A stretch of 64,000 nt of DNA from Pristimantibacillus sp052113225 (GTDB lineage Bacteria; Bacillota; Bacilli; Paenibacillales; Paenibacillaceae). A program made the translations under genes and the position numbers. Within the stretch, counting starts at the first letter, position 1. Each line of letters begins with the position of its first letter. The stretch covers positions 186,001 to 250,000 of the forward strand of contig NZ_JBFRCT010000004.1 of NCBI RefSeq assembly GCF_052113225.1, written 5' to 3'. This document shows positions 44,150 to 52,952 of this stretch, one piece after another. Below the pieces are notes generated by a model. That model saw only the letters and a program-made list of their open reading frames with translations, was not told the origin of the DNA and did not search any database.

Positions 44150-44884
44150 TCAGGAGCTTATCGATATTTTCTTATTTATATAATGACGATGCTTAAGCCG
44201 CTTCTTGATGATCCTAAATCCCGAGAATAAGGTAATGACGCATACAAGAAAAGCTGCTGCCGTATACCACCAGTGCCCCTCTTTGACTTCATTGAGAAGA
44301 CCCAGCACAACGCTGGCCTTAGCGAGGCCAATCACCAGACAAATCAAGGCAAACACCACAACACTGATATAGCAGAATAACGCGTATACTTTTCCCGTAT
44401 GTCCAATTTCCCAATACACATAAGTAACCGCCATCGATAACGCATAGAAGTACCAAAATAAAGCGAATAAAAGATAAGCACCAATTGAAATTTGATCATG
44501 TAGACGGTCAACGAGTATATATTGAAAAGTGAAAAATAACGTAAGCACCACCGTCAGTACAATAACCAGCTGCATCAATCTGCCTATTACCAGTTGAGTA
44601 AGTGGAATTGGCAGTGTCCTCCACTCCGCCAGTTTACCTGTGAAGGTGTCATCCTTCCAGAACTTCATCGTTGTTCGATTCATGACAAATCCGAGACTTG
44701 GAAACGTTACGATGAAGACAGTGTCCAGTATCCATGGCAGTGCTTTAGCACCATCCTCATCGTTGTATACTCCAATAGTGATCAAAGAGAGATATACGCA
44801 AAATAAAGCGGTAAATACGATCCCAATCCAGTCTCTGCTTAGCTCATGCTTGGCAATATGCCAAGCTCCTTGCCGCGTATTCAA
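44150..44884 (-). CDS. ABC-2-like membrane protein of the YtrA-regulated operon
   Basis: Integral membrane protein of 244 aa with about six predicted segments and a positively charged C-terminus. The arrangement next to a GntR/YtrA regulator and an ATPase suggests it is the permease partner of the ATPase at 42839. TTG at 44884 has AAGGAG eight bases upstream; an earlier in-frame TTG at 44902 lacks a site. It is the first gene of a five-gene operon. No specific family recognised. Confidence 0.7.
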   Translation of the reverse strand: MNTRQGAWHIAKHELSRDWIGIVFTALFCVYLSLITIGVYNDEDGAKALPWILDTVFIVTFPSLGFVMNRTTMKFWKDDTFTGKLAEWRTLPIPLTQLVIGRLMQLVIVLTVVLTLFFTFQYILVDRLHDQISIGAYLLFALFWYFYALSMAVTYVYWEIGHTGKVYALFCYISVVVFALICLVIGLAKASVVLGLLNEVKEGHWWYTAAAFLVCVITLFSGFRIIKKRLKHRHYINKKISISS

Positions 44885-44911
44885 ATGCCCCTCTCCTTCC
44901 AAAGCACAGTC

Positions 44912-44942
44912 ATTATACTGTATATATTCATAAGCACAGTAT
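44912..44942 (-). promoter_or_regulatory. Promoter and YtrA-type operator
   Basis: TATAAT -10 at 44912-44917 (minus strand) is overlapped by the inverted repeat ATACTGT-N14-ACAGTAT (44915-44942). A second ACTGTGCTT copy lies downstream of the -10. The layout suits repression by the GntR protein encoded in the operon. Confidence 0.6.
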
Positions 44943-45000
44943 ATGTGCAGAAAAGGTAAGAGTCAACAGATATTACCAAAAATTCTTCTAACGATTTAAA

Positions 45001-45047
45001 AAAAGAATGCCTGTCTCTAAAACTGAGAGTCAGGCATTCTTTTTTTA
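45001..45047. terminator. Bidirectional terminator
   Basis: AAAAGAATGCCTG-T-CTCT / AGAG-T-CAGGCATTCTTTT with A and T runs on both sides, after the DUF420 gene. Confidence 0.88.
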
Positions 45048-45056
45048 AATGTTCTA

Positions 45057-45518
45057 CTAGCCAAAAATGGCATCAATCATCGGTTTAGTATGTCCACCCG
45101 GATACATCATGTAGAGAAGGATATATACGGCAACACCTGTTATGGCGGTAAAGAACCAAATCACCGAAGTAACACGTCCCCACTTCCTGTGCTTCGCAAA
45201 TTTGCTGTTAAAACCTAGCACAAGTGTTGTTATACCGAACCCCGCCGCAACCGTAGCTAGGACGATGTGGAAGATCAGGAAGGTTAAGTAATACGGCTTC
45301 AGATTATCTGGTCCACCCCATTCAGTATTACCAACAATAATCGTCCGTGATGAGTAGATGATGAAGAATATAACCGCAGCAATAGCCGCTGCAATCATTA
45401 CCTTCTTATGTTGATCGAGCTTCCGTTTAATTGCCAGATTCCAGCCGATCGCGACCAGAATCGCACTAATGACAATAAAGGTTGTACTGATCGTAGGAAA
45501 AAGTGTGTACTTGTCCAA
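45057..45518 (-). CDS. DUF420 membrane protein (YozB/CtaM-like)
   Basis: Integral membrane protein of 153 aa with four predicted segments; histidines in KLDQHKK, IFHIVLATVA and the C-terminal GGHTKP are placed as in the DUF420 family. In Staphylococcus aureus the DUF420 protein CtaM is needed for activity of the heme-A oxidase, and linkage here to the caa3 operon supports an assembly role. It starts at TTG 45518 with AGGTGGG upstream; that site is the end of hairpin element E3. Confidence 0.85.
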   Translation of the reverse strand: MDKYTLFPTISTTFIVISAILVAIGWNLAIKRKLDQHKKVMIAAAIAAVIFFIIYSSRTIIVGNTEWGGPDNLKPYYLTFLIFHIVLATVAAGFGITTLVLGFNSKFAKHRKWGRVTSVIWFFTAITGVAVYILLYMMYPGGHTKPMIDAIFG

Positions 45519-45530
45519 TGGTTATCCCAC

Positions 45531-45596
45531 CTAAAAAGAATTATCACACGAATGTCTAAGACTAGATGTTCGTGATGATTCTTGCATCGTAAGCAA
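45531..45596 (-). repeat. Intra-operonic hairpin/Shine-Dalgarno element, copy E3
   Basis: Minus strand: GCTTACGATGCAAGAAT, ATCACGAACATCTA...TAGACATTCGTGTGAT, AATTCTTTTTAGGTGGG. Both arms pair, and the loop differs from E1. It lies between ctaG and the DUF420 gene. Confidence 0.8.
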
Positions 45597-45614
45597 ACGC
45601 TCTGCTCTGCTCTA

Positions 45615-46547
45615 TTATACCGTGCCTTTATTCAAGTTGGGTAACTCAATTGGCGCTTCATTTGTCACATTTGTTACATCGTCATCCTTATGCTCACGTT
45701 TGAACCAATGGAAGAAGATATAGGCCAATATTACGCCATACATGAACTCTTGCAGCAGCTTCATGACGATACCGCCAAGCTGTTGATCCTCCGCCGGACT
45801 GGAAAGAAGATTAAAGAACTGCGGACCACTAAACTTCTCAAGCAGCACGGATGGATCACCGGATACGCAATACCCCATTGCTTTCACCCAAGTATCGGGA
45901 TCACTATACACTGCATACATCGGAGTGCTGGCGAAAATAATAAAGGCACATGCAGGTGTTAATAATACACCATTCGCAAATACGTAAGCCATCTTCTTCA
46001 GATCAGTCAGTCGATTCCAAGCAGGAACAGGGTTCGCAATCTGCGCCCACATCAACATGGCAGCAACTAGCAAGATAAGATAGACAAGTCTGTGAAGCCA
46101 AAAATGCGTCATCACGTAGTCATTGATAAGCGGCACATGGTACATGGAGAACAGCATATTAAACATTAAAATCGAAGCGATTGGATGCATCATAAAGCTA
46201 AGCTTCTTCCAGCTTTGGGCAGCAAACATACGCAGCCAAATGAAGCTGGGAATCGAGAGAAGCAGCATAGGCGGCACAATCAAATATGAGACAGACATAT
46301 CGATCATATGGAACGTAAACATCATGTGGCCCATCAGGTTGAAAGGCCCTCCTTGTACAAGGTAGAACATGATTGCTGCAGCTACGAACATGATCTTTTG
46401 CCACATCGTTGCCTTATCTTCCTGTGGTGCATGCTTCTCCCGCCATGGTCCGATCAGATAGAAGTAGAGAATCACAACGGCGATCATGAAGAACATAAAC
46501 CATGGGGTCCACAACTCTTCAAAGCTGAAATATTGTAAGCCTAGCAT
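45615..46547 (-). CDS. ctaG: Cytochrome c oxidase assembly factor CtaG (caa3 type)
   Basis: Membrane protein of 310 aa with seven predicted segments. MGHMMFTFHMIDMSVSYLI near residue 70 and the TPACAFIIFASTPMY region near 195 are typical of Caa3_CtaG proteins, which act in copper insertion or maturation of the caa3 oxidase in Bacillus. It follows ctaF by about 80 bases in the operon. The C-terminal tail is hydrophilic and charged (REHKDDDVTNV). Confidence 0.93.
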   Translation of the reverse strand: MLGLQYFSFEELWTPWFMFFMIAVVILYFYLIGPWREKHAPQEDKATMWQKIMFVAAAIMFYLVQGGPFNLMGHMMFTFHMIDMSVSYLIVPPMLLLSIPSFIWLRMFAAQSWKKLSFMMHPIASILMFNMLFSMYHVPLINDYVMTHFWLHRLVYLILLVAAMLMWAQIANPVPAWNRLTDLKKMAYVFANGVLLTPACAFIIFASTPMYAVYSDPDTWVKAMGYCVSGDPSVLLEKFSGPQFFNLLSSPAEDQQLGGIVMKLLQEFMYGVILAYIFFHWFKREHKDDDVTNVTNEAPIELPNLNKGTV

Positions 46548-46630
46548 TGATGACAGCTCCTTTCAAATATCTGCAAAAGAGGAGGGACCCGAAAGCTGGG
46601 AACCCTCCTCTTTTCAATTATGCGTTAATG

Positions 46631-46954
46631 TTACCACCAAGCCCAATACTCAGCCATGATAACACAAGTGAATACGACGAATACGCCAAACAAAATACCG
46701 ATTATCGCGAAAGTGTGACCGCGATCCTTCATATGCATCCAGAACGCCATCTGTACAAAGACTTGCAAGATTGCGCAGCCGATAAGAATGATGTAAATGA
46801 AGTCTTTGTTAATCTCACCGCCGGCAACTGCCGCGAATGCGATCAGTGTCAGCAGGATCGAGAAGATAAAGGAAATGATGTGTTTCTTAGGCCCTTCGAC
46901 CTTATGGCGTACCGGACGTTGTTCCTCCGTGGTGTTGGAGAGATTGCTTGCCAT
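46631..46954 (-). CDS. ctaF: Cytochrome c oxidase subunit IV (caa3 type)
   Basis: Small membrane subunit of 107 aa with three predicted segments (about residues 28-47, 54-73 and 83-105). KHIISFIFSILLTLIAFAAV is a typical first segment. It begins three bases after the ctaE stop and completes the oxidase core. Confidence 0.92.
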   Translation of the reverse strand: MASNLSNTTEEQRPVRHKVEGPKKHIISFIFSILLTLIAFAAVAGGEINKDFIYIILIGCAILQVFVQMAFWMHMKDRGHTFAIIGILFGVFVVFTCVIMAEYWAWW

Positions 46955-46957
46955 GGA

Positions 46958-47575
46958 TTAGCCCACCTTTCCCATCAGGTAAACGACGGTGAAGATAAAT
47001 ACCCAGACAACATCGATAAAGTGCCAGTAGATGCCGGCCACGTATGCTTTAGGGGCTGTTACGACCGTCAGGCCTTTCTTCATCAATTGTCCGATCAAGA
47101 GCGAGATCCACACGATACCAAACGCTACGTGAGCGCCGTGGAAACCAACCAGCGTATAGAACGAGGAGCTGAATGCACTCGTTGTAAAGCCATGGCCTTC
47201 GTGTACATAGTTCGAGAACTCATAAATCTCAAGGCCAAGGAAGCCAAGACCTAGAATAACCGTAATGAGCAACCAGCCGATCATCGCTTTAACCTTTTGC
47301 ATGTGCAGCGCTTGTGTTGCGAATACGCTCGTCAAGCTGGAAGTTAAGAGCAAGCCGGTTGCAAGTGCAACGAGGGGAAGCTCGAACAGCTCTTGCGACG
47401 TCGGTCCATCCAGAACTTGATCTCGGAGTGCCAGGAACGCCGAGAACAGCGTTCCGAACAATACCGTTTCCGCACCAAGGAATAACCAGAAACCAAGAAT
47501 CTTATTGCGACCCTCAAGGGTTGCTTTTTCAGGCTCATGAGGCAATTGGCCTTCAGTATGGGAATGTGCACTCAT
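46958..47575 (-). CDS. ctaE: Cytochrome c oxidase subunit III
   Basis: Membrane subunit of 205 aa with five predicted segments, as in short bacterial subunit III forms. FLGAETVLFGTLFSAFLALR near residue 32 and FHGAHVAFGIVWI plus YWHFIDVVWVFIFTVVYL near the end are conserved. Its ATG overlaps the ctaD stop by four bases (ATGA). Confidence 0.95.
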   Translation of the reverse strand: MSAHSHTEGQLPHEPEKATLEGRNKILGFWLFLGAETVLFGTLFSAFLALRDQVLDGPTSQELFELPLVALATGLLLTSSLTSVFATQALHMQKVKAMIGWLLITVILGLGFLGLEIYEFSNYVHEGHGFTTSAFSSSFYTLVGFHGAHVAFGIVWISLLIGQLMKKGLTVVTAPKAYVAGIYWHFIDVVWVFIFTVVYLMGKVG

Positions 47576-49455
47576 GCTTTTACCCCCTTATCTTGCAGTT
47601 CTTCCGGTTCGATATGGAAGCCATGATCGTCAATCAGAGAGCGGATAATCATACATGTGAATGTGATGATCAAACCGATACCGCCTACAACAAATCCTGC
47701 TTCAATACCAGCAATTTTACCCCATTCGCCATGTGAGTACATAAGACCAAGACCTGTAATAAACAAGCCGATCGCCATGAACAGAGGCAGAATAGATGGG
47801 GATGGCATATGGATTGAACCAATCGGCTCAGCCGGTGTCATCTCCGTATGACCATCCATTTTTTCTTTCCAGTATGCATCATAACCGCGAACAAGCGGAG
47901 TTTGCTTGAAGTTGTATTCTGGAGCTGGCGAAGGAATCGTCCACTCCAAAGTACGTCCATCTTCCCAAGGATCGTTTGCTGCATTCTTAGGTTTGAATGC
48001 AGTAATAACGACATTCAGAAGGAAGAAGATTGTACCAAGACCCATCAGCATTGCGCCAACCGTACTAATCATGTTCATTTCGTTGAATCCAAGTCCGTCC
48101 AGATAAGTCCAGATCCGGCGAGGCATGCCCATCAGACCAAGGAAATGCTGGATGAAGAACGTTAAGTGGAAGCCGATAAAGAACGTCCAGAACGTCAGCT
48201 TTGCAAGGCCTTCATTCAACATGCGGCCGAACATCTTAGGCCACCAGTAGTGCAGGCCTGAGAAGAGACCAAGTACAAGTCCACCTACGATAACGTAGTG
48301 GAAATGCGCAACTACGAAATACGAATCGTGGTACTGGAAATCCGCAGGAGCTGCAGCCAGCATGACGCCGGTTACACCACCCATTACGAACGTTGGGATA
48401 AAGCCAACAGCGAACAGGTTCGCTGCAGTGAATTTAATCGAGCCGCCCCACAGAGTGAACAGCCAGTTAAAGATCTTGATACCAGTAGGTACAGCGATCA
48501 GCATTGTCGCGATTGAGAACAAGCCGTTCGCAACCGGTCCAAGACCTGTTGTGAACATGTGATGCGCCCATACCATGAAGCCTAGGAAGCCGATCAGGAT
48601 GGTAGCGAATACCATCGAGCTGTAACCGAACAACCGTTTACGAGAGAATGTGCTGACAACCTCGGAGATAACACCGAAGGCCGGCAGGATGAGGATATAA
48701 ACCTCAGGATGCCCGAAGATCCAGAAAATATGCTCCCAGAGGACTGCGTTACCGCCGCCTGAAGGGTCAAAGAAGTTTGCATCAAATACGCGGTCGAACA
48801 TCAAAGCCGCAAGGCCAACTGTCAGCGCTGGGAATGCGAACAAGATCAGTGCTGAAGTAATGAAGACAGACCATGTAAACATTGGCATACGCATGAAGGT
48901 CATGCCCGGAGCACGCATATTAATGATCGTTACCAAGAAGTTAATACCACCGACGAGTGTACCAATACCGGCAATCTGCAAGCCGAGTACGTAGTAGTCC
49001 ATACCATGGTCGCCGTTGAAAGTCGTACCTGAGAGTGGAGCATAAGCTGTCCAGCCACCATCTGGTGCAGAGCCAGTAAACCAGCTTACATTTAGAAGTA
49101 CTGCGCCAAAGAAGAATGTCCAAAAACCAATTGCGTTTACGAATGGGTACGCAACGTCGCGTGCGCCAATCTGGAGCGGCACGATCGCATTCATCAAAGC
49201 GAAGATGACTGGCATCGCCGCTAGGAAGATCATTGTTGTACCATGCATCGTAAGCAGCTCGTTATATGTATCCGCACTAACGAAATCATTAAGCGGCTTC
49301 CACAGCTGAATCCGAATAAGTAGTGCTTCCAAACCGCCGACAAGGAAGAAAAAACCTCCGGCGATTAAATACAAAATACCGATTTTTTTGTGGTCAACCG
49401 TTGTCAGCCAATCCATCAGGCCGGAATAACGTTTAACCGCATGTCCATGAGCCAA
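47572..49455 (-). CDS. ctaD: Cytochrome c oxidase subunit I
   Basis: Catalytic subunit of 627 aa with about 14 predicted membrane segments. The heme-copper ligands are visible: the His in TMHGTTMIFLAAMP for the low-spin heme, HPEVYILILPAFG for CuB and the cross-linked Tyr, the following HH pair in VWAHHMF, and HFHYVIVGG for both hemes. Start is TTG at 49455 with a perfect AAAGGAGG eight bases upstream. It couples oxygen reduction to proton pumping. Confidence 0.96.
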   Translation of the reverse strand: MAHGHAVKRYSGLMDWLTTVDHKKIGILYLIAGGFFFLVGGLEALLIRIQLWKPLNDFVSADTYNELLTMHGTTMIFLAAMPVIFALMNAIVPLQIGARDVAYPFVNAIGFWTFFFGAVLLNVSWFTGSAPDGGWTAYAPLSGTTFNGDHGMDYYVLGLQIAGIGTLVGGINFLVTIINMRAPGMTFMRMPMFTWSVFITSALILFAFPALTVGLAALMFDRVFDANFFDPSGGGNAVLWEHIFWIFGHPEVYILILPAFGVISEVVSTFSRKRLFGYSSMVFATILIGFLGFMVWAHHMFTTGLGPVANGLFSIATMLIAVPTGIKIFNWLFTLWGGSIKFTAANLFAVGFIPTFVMGGVTGVMLAAAPADFQYHDSYFVVAHFHYVIVGGLVLGLFSGLHYWWPKMFGRMLNEGLAKLTFWTFFIGFHLTFFIQHFLGLMGMPRRIWTYLDGLGFNEMNMISTVGAMLMGLGTIFFLLNVVITAFKPKNAANDPWEDGRTLEWTIPSPAPEYNFKQTPLVRGYDAYWKEKMDGHTEMTPAEPIGSIHMPSPSILPLFMAIGLFITGLGLMYSHGEWGKIAGIEAGFVVGGIGLIITFTCMIIRSLIDDHGFHIEPEELQDKGVKA

Positions 49456-49483
49456 GGTAGGTACCTCCTTTAATCACCGATGA

Positions 49484-50530
49484 TTATTGTTCGTAGTCGA
49501 GTTTTAGTTCCGATAAATATTTCGAAATTCCGTCAAGCTCTTGTTGTGTCAAATCAACCTTAGGCATAAGTGTGCCAGGTTTTACAGCCGACGGATCTTC
49601 TATCCAACGATGCAGGTTGTCATACGTCGAACCTTCATTGGAATATTTCGGATCATCAGTGTTAACGAGGATACCGCCGACAGTCTCACGGCTGCCAACA
49701 CCTGTCAGGTTAGGGAATGCTGGACCGCCTTGATCGCCTACAGCGTGGCAAGTCAAACATTTGCTGACAAAGGCTTCTTTAATAGCCGGGTCGCTTGGAA
49801 GCGCAGTTGGAGCCTGCAATGCTGCAGTCCAACGGTCAAACGAAGACTCGTCCACCGATTTTACTTTAAAGTCCATAAGGCCATGCGAAGGTCCGCAAAG
49901 CTCAGCACATTTACCTAAGTAAACGCCTTCTTTTGGAGCCGAGAAGTACATAATGTTAACGTTTGCTCCTGGGTTTGCATCGATTTTACCGGCAAGAGAC
50001 GGAATCCAGAACGAGTGAAGAACGTCTGCTGATTTCGCTTCAATGGAAATCGTCTTACCCTTAGGAATAACCAATTCCTGCGCAGTCTTAATACCGAGTT
50101 CAGGATACTCGAATTCCCACCAATATTGGTGAGCTGTAACGACAACCTTAACCGCATCCGGATCTTTTGTGTGATCCTTTGAGAGGTTAAATACCGATTG
50201 AATAGTTGGTACACCAAGGATAATCAAGAGGATAATCGGAATAACTGTCCAAATAATCTCCAGCTTATGGTTACCTTCTACTTGCTTCGGAATCGTCTTG
50301 TCGCCAGGACGTCTGCGGAAACGAATAATTACATAGAAAGAAATCGCAAACACGACAACAATCACGATTAACATGATCGAGATCGCCAGCTTCATCAGTC
50401 CGAATTGCTCTTCCGCTACAGGACCTTGGGGCCTCAGCGTGGACAGGTCACTCCGTCCGCATGCCGACAGCACGAGCACCATCAAGGCCAGAAGCGGCGC
50501 AAGCTTTCTAAAAAACTGCCACCGATTCAT
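49484..50530 (-). CDS. ctaC: Cytochrome c oxidase subunit II with fused cytochrome c domain
   Basis: Lipoprotein subunit of 348 aa, first gene of the caa3 operon. The lipobox is LSAC (Cys24). Two membrane segments follow, then the CuA cupredoxin domain with GKCAELCGPSHGLM near residue 205. The C-terminal cytochrome c domain carries CLTCH near residue 257 and the distal Met in GTLMPKVDL, which marks the oxidase as caa3. ATG at 50530 was preferred over the TTG one codon earlier. A near-consensus promoter lies about 110 bases upstream. Confidence 0.95.
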   Translation of the reverse strand: MNRWQFFRKLAPLLALMVLVLSACGRSDLSTLRPQGPVAEEQFGLMKLAISIMLIVIVVVFAISFYVIIRFRRRPGDKTIPKQVEGNHKLEIIWTVIPIILLIILGVPTIQSVFNLSKDHTKDPDAVKVVVTAHQYWWEFEYPELGIKTAQELVIPKGKTISIEAKSADVLHSFWIPSLAGKIDANPGANVNIMYFSAPKEGVYLGKCAELCGPSHGLMDFKVKSVDESSFDRWTAALQAPTALPSDPAIKEAFVSKCLTCHAVGDQGGPAFPNLTGVGSRETVGGILVNTDDPKYSNEGSTYDNLHRWIEDPSAVKPGTLMPKVDLTQQELDGISKYLSELKLDYEQ

Positions 50531-50645
50531 CAATAATCAACCCCACTTTTGACGTTTTCGCAGATGCTATCATCTTAGGAATAATGCGGCAAACTGCGTG
50601 TTTCACAGATGTTATGACAACTACTGGAACTAAATCACTTTATTA

Positions 50646-50674
50646 AATATAAAGTTGCTGTACTTATTTGTCAA
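50646..50674 (-). promoter_or_regulatory. Sigma-A promoter of the cta operon
   Basis: Minus strand TTGACA (50669-50674), 17 bases, TATATT (50646-50651). The rest of the 50534-50889 gap shows no other feature I could identify. Confidence 0.75.
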
Positions 50675-50889
50675 TGTTCCGCAGAGAGTTCACAAATTGT
50701 TCTCAAAGCTGTCAAAAACCCCGTATTTTCATGGCTTCGCGGGTTTGACAAAGCATTTTCTTACACGGTTTCCCTACCCTACATTGTGCACCAAACCCAT
50801 GGTCAATTATGTATGGAGGTTGAAGCGTATATTTCATCGTTCCCTACAGAACCTATTCCTATAACCGCCCGAATGGAGGCTGATTTGTC

Positions 50890-51636
50890 TTGAACAAACG
50901 AGTGGCCGGATTATTGATTTCTTGTTTACTAATTAGCATGACAGCAGCGTGTGGCTATGAGAAGCAAATCCAAAGCAGTGACCATGATTATGGCAGCCGT
51001 AAAGCCGGTGATGCCAAAATGCTTGGAGGTAAGATGTATGGTACTTCTTCCGCAAACAATCCATATCAGCATGACAACACCTTTTTCGAATACAGCAACA
51101 CGCTTTCTAATGAAGTATCTAAGCTAGGCGGCGTTGGTTCGTCGATTGTCATGCTTACCGACAAGAATGCTTATGTTGGACTTGCCCTTGACTGGACCGC
51201 TGTGGGGACAAAAAGTGCAGGCCATACTGATGAGCAAAATCGAAGCGGTTCAAGCGAAGGTGTATACAACCATGATACGGGCAGCCAGCGATGGGATAAT
51301 CGCCAGCTGGTTAGTCCGTACAACTCCTTATTTACTGTCAATGATCACAGCATGCTGTCAGATGAGCTTAAGCAGACCGTAGCCGTAAAAGTAAGGGAGC
51401 TTGCACCTGCTGTTCAGGAAGTGCATATCTCGGCAAATATGGATTTTGTAAATGAACTTAATGAATACGCCAAGCAGGCCTGGATGAATCATTCCTTAAC
51501 TCCATGGTTGCAAGACTTCAACACCTTGGTGAAGTACCAGTTCGCTGGAGGCGATATTATGCCGCAGCAAATTAAAGATTACGAAAATATGCGTGCCAAA
51601 CACAGAAGCGGACAGTCCATTATCCCGACAAATTAA
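50890..51636 (+). CDS. YhcN/YlaJ-type sporulation lipoprotein
   Basis: Lipoprotein of 248 aa with lipobox TAAC (Cys21). The mature part contains SIVMLTDKNAYVGLALDWTA near residue 88 and VAVKVRELAPAVQEVHISAN near 166, matching the YhcN/YlaJ family found in the inner membrane of Bacillus spores. Start is TTG at 50890 with GGAGG 11 bases upstream. It is monocistronic and divergent from ctaC. The role in spores is not well defined for the family. Confidence 0.8.
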   Translation: MNKRVAGLLISCLLISMTAACGYEKQIQSSDHDYGSRKAGDAKMLGGKMYGTSSANNPYQHDNTFFEYSNTLSNEVSKLGGVGSSIVMLTDKNAYVGLALDWTAVGTKSAGHTDEQNRSGSSEGVYNHDTGSQRWDNRQLVSPYNSLFTVNDHSMLSDELKQTVAVKVRELAPAVQEVHISANMDFVNELNEYAKQAWMNHSLTPWLQDFNTLVKYQFAGGDIMPQQIKDYENMRAKHRSGQSIIPTN

Positions 51637-51690
51637 TCCGCTCAAGCTTAAACGAAAAAAATCTCTTCCTATTAATATAGTAAAAAAAAA

Positions 51691-51763
51691 GGAATCAGGT
51701 TACCCTGATCCTTAGCATGAGTATATCAACTGTCTAAGGATCAGGTCCCCCTGATCCTTTTTT
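51691..51763 (+). terminator. Double hairpin terminator
   Basis: Two related hairpins: GGAATCAGG-TTA-CCCTGATCC at 51691 and AAGGATCAGG / CCTGATCCTT at 51736-51759 followed by T6. The second overlaps the end of the convergent transporter gene. Confidence 0.75.
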
Positions 51764-52886
51764 GATTGTTCTGTATAAGTAATCCGCAGCACACCCCAAT
51801 AAAGGATAAGACCGACATACAGACATAAAGCCCGGGTCCCCCTATCCAATCAAACAACCAGCCGCCAACAGTAGAGGATATAATACTCGATACGCCAAAT
51901 AGCAGCATGGCGAGTATCGTTTGTCCGGTTGCTTTCCACTGCTCTGGGATTAAGGTGTATAGATATTGAATAGATGCAGCATAGAACAAGACGAATGATA
52001 ACCCTTGCAGCAGCTGAAGCCACACGATCGCTACCGGATCATCCCACCAGGCTGACAGCGCGAACCGAATGACATAAACAACTCCGGCAAGCGAGATAAT
52101 CTGGAGCTCTCTGCCTGGTCTGATGAACCGGTGAATCAGACCGAAGAAGACAACCTCCGCCAGCGTCATAATAAACCAGGCCAGCCCCACCATCCCCACT
52201 CCTCCGCCAAGGCTTTGGACGTAAAGGCCAACATAACTGTCGTTCATCCGATGCGGGATTGCCATTAACAAGACGAGCAGCAGAAACTGTATCGTACGCT
52301 TGTCCCGGAAAAAGGGCAGCATATCCCGCCAGGCTACTGGCTTCCCTGCTGCTGGTGTTTCGGGTAACGAAACGCATAGTACCAATGTAATGACTCCATA
52401 AGCAGCATATAAGTATACGAAGCTTTCCATTCCGTACTGATCGCCAACGTAACCAATTATATAGGAAGAAACTGCATAGCCTAAAGCTCCGTACATGCGA
52501 ATTGAGCCGAAGCTTACCCCACTCTTTTCGGCGAGACGATAATTCATACTCTCCGTCAATGGATCGGCAGGCATTAAGAAAAAGTACATGGCAGCCGTTA
52601 AAGCAAAAGCCGCAGACAGGAGCGAAACGGAGAATAACAAAATCCCTAGACCAATGGATGCGGTCAGCAGAATCAGCAGAACAACCTTAATCGTTTTATA
52701 TTTATCGCTGATCATCCCCCATAATGGCTGGGAGATTACGCCGATAATGCTGCCCGTCCCTAATATCATTCCGATTTCTGATGCAGAGATGCCTTTCTCC
52801 GAGAAGTACAGCGGCAGGAAAGACAAGAACATCGCAAACATCGAGAAATAAAAGAAGTTATAACCTCTAAGCAGATATAGCTTCAT
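51741..52886 (-). CDS. MFS transporter (MFS_1-like, LacY/phenylpropionate permease group)
   Basis: Major facilitator of 381 aa with 12 predicted membrane segments. The N-terminal GYNFFYFSMFAMFLSFLPLY and the loop-2 motif GMISDKYKTIK fit the MFS_1-like group. ATG at 52886 lies nine bases after AAGGG; the upstream in-frame ATG at 52895 is too close to that site. Substrate unknown. It is transcribed alone and convergent with the lipoprotein gene. Confidence 0.87.
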   Translation of the reverse strand: MKLYLLRGYNFFYFSMFAMFLSFLPLYFSEKGISASEIGMILGTGSIIGVISQPLWGMISDKYKTIKVVLLILLTASIGLGILLFSVSLLSAAFALTAAMYFFLMPADPLTESMNYRLAEKSGVSFGSIRMYGALGYAVSSYIIGYVGDQYGMESFVYLYAAYGVITLVLCVSLPETPAAGKPVAWRDMLPFFRDKRTIQFLLLVLLMAIPHRMNDSYVGLYVQSLGGGVGMVGLAWFIMTLAEVVFFGLIHRFIRPGRELQIISLAGVVYVIRFALSAWWDDPVAIVWLQLLQGLSFVLFYAASIQYLYTLIPEQWKATGQTILAMLLFGVSSIISSTVGGWLFDWIGGPGLYVCMSVLSFIGVCCGLLIQNNQKRIRGT

Positions 52887-52952
52887 ACGCTCCATCCCTT
52901 CATTGAACCCATCATACCTTATTTAAATGAAGGAATGAAATTTGAATGACTC

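Noticed and set aside
46547..47254. Plus-strand open frame of 235 codons across ctaF/ctaE
   Set aside because: It runs antisense through two well-defined oxidase genes and has no recognisable domain.
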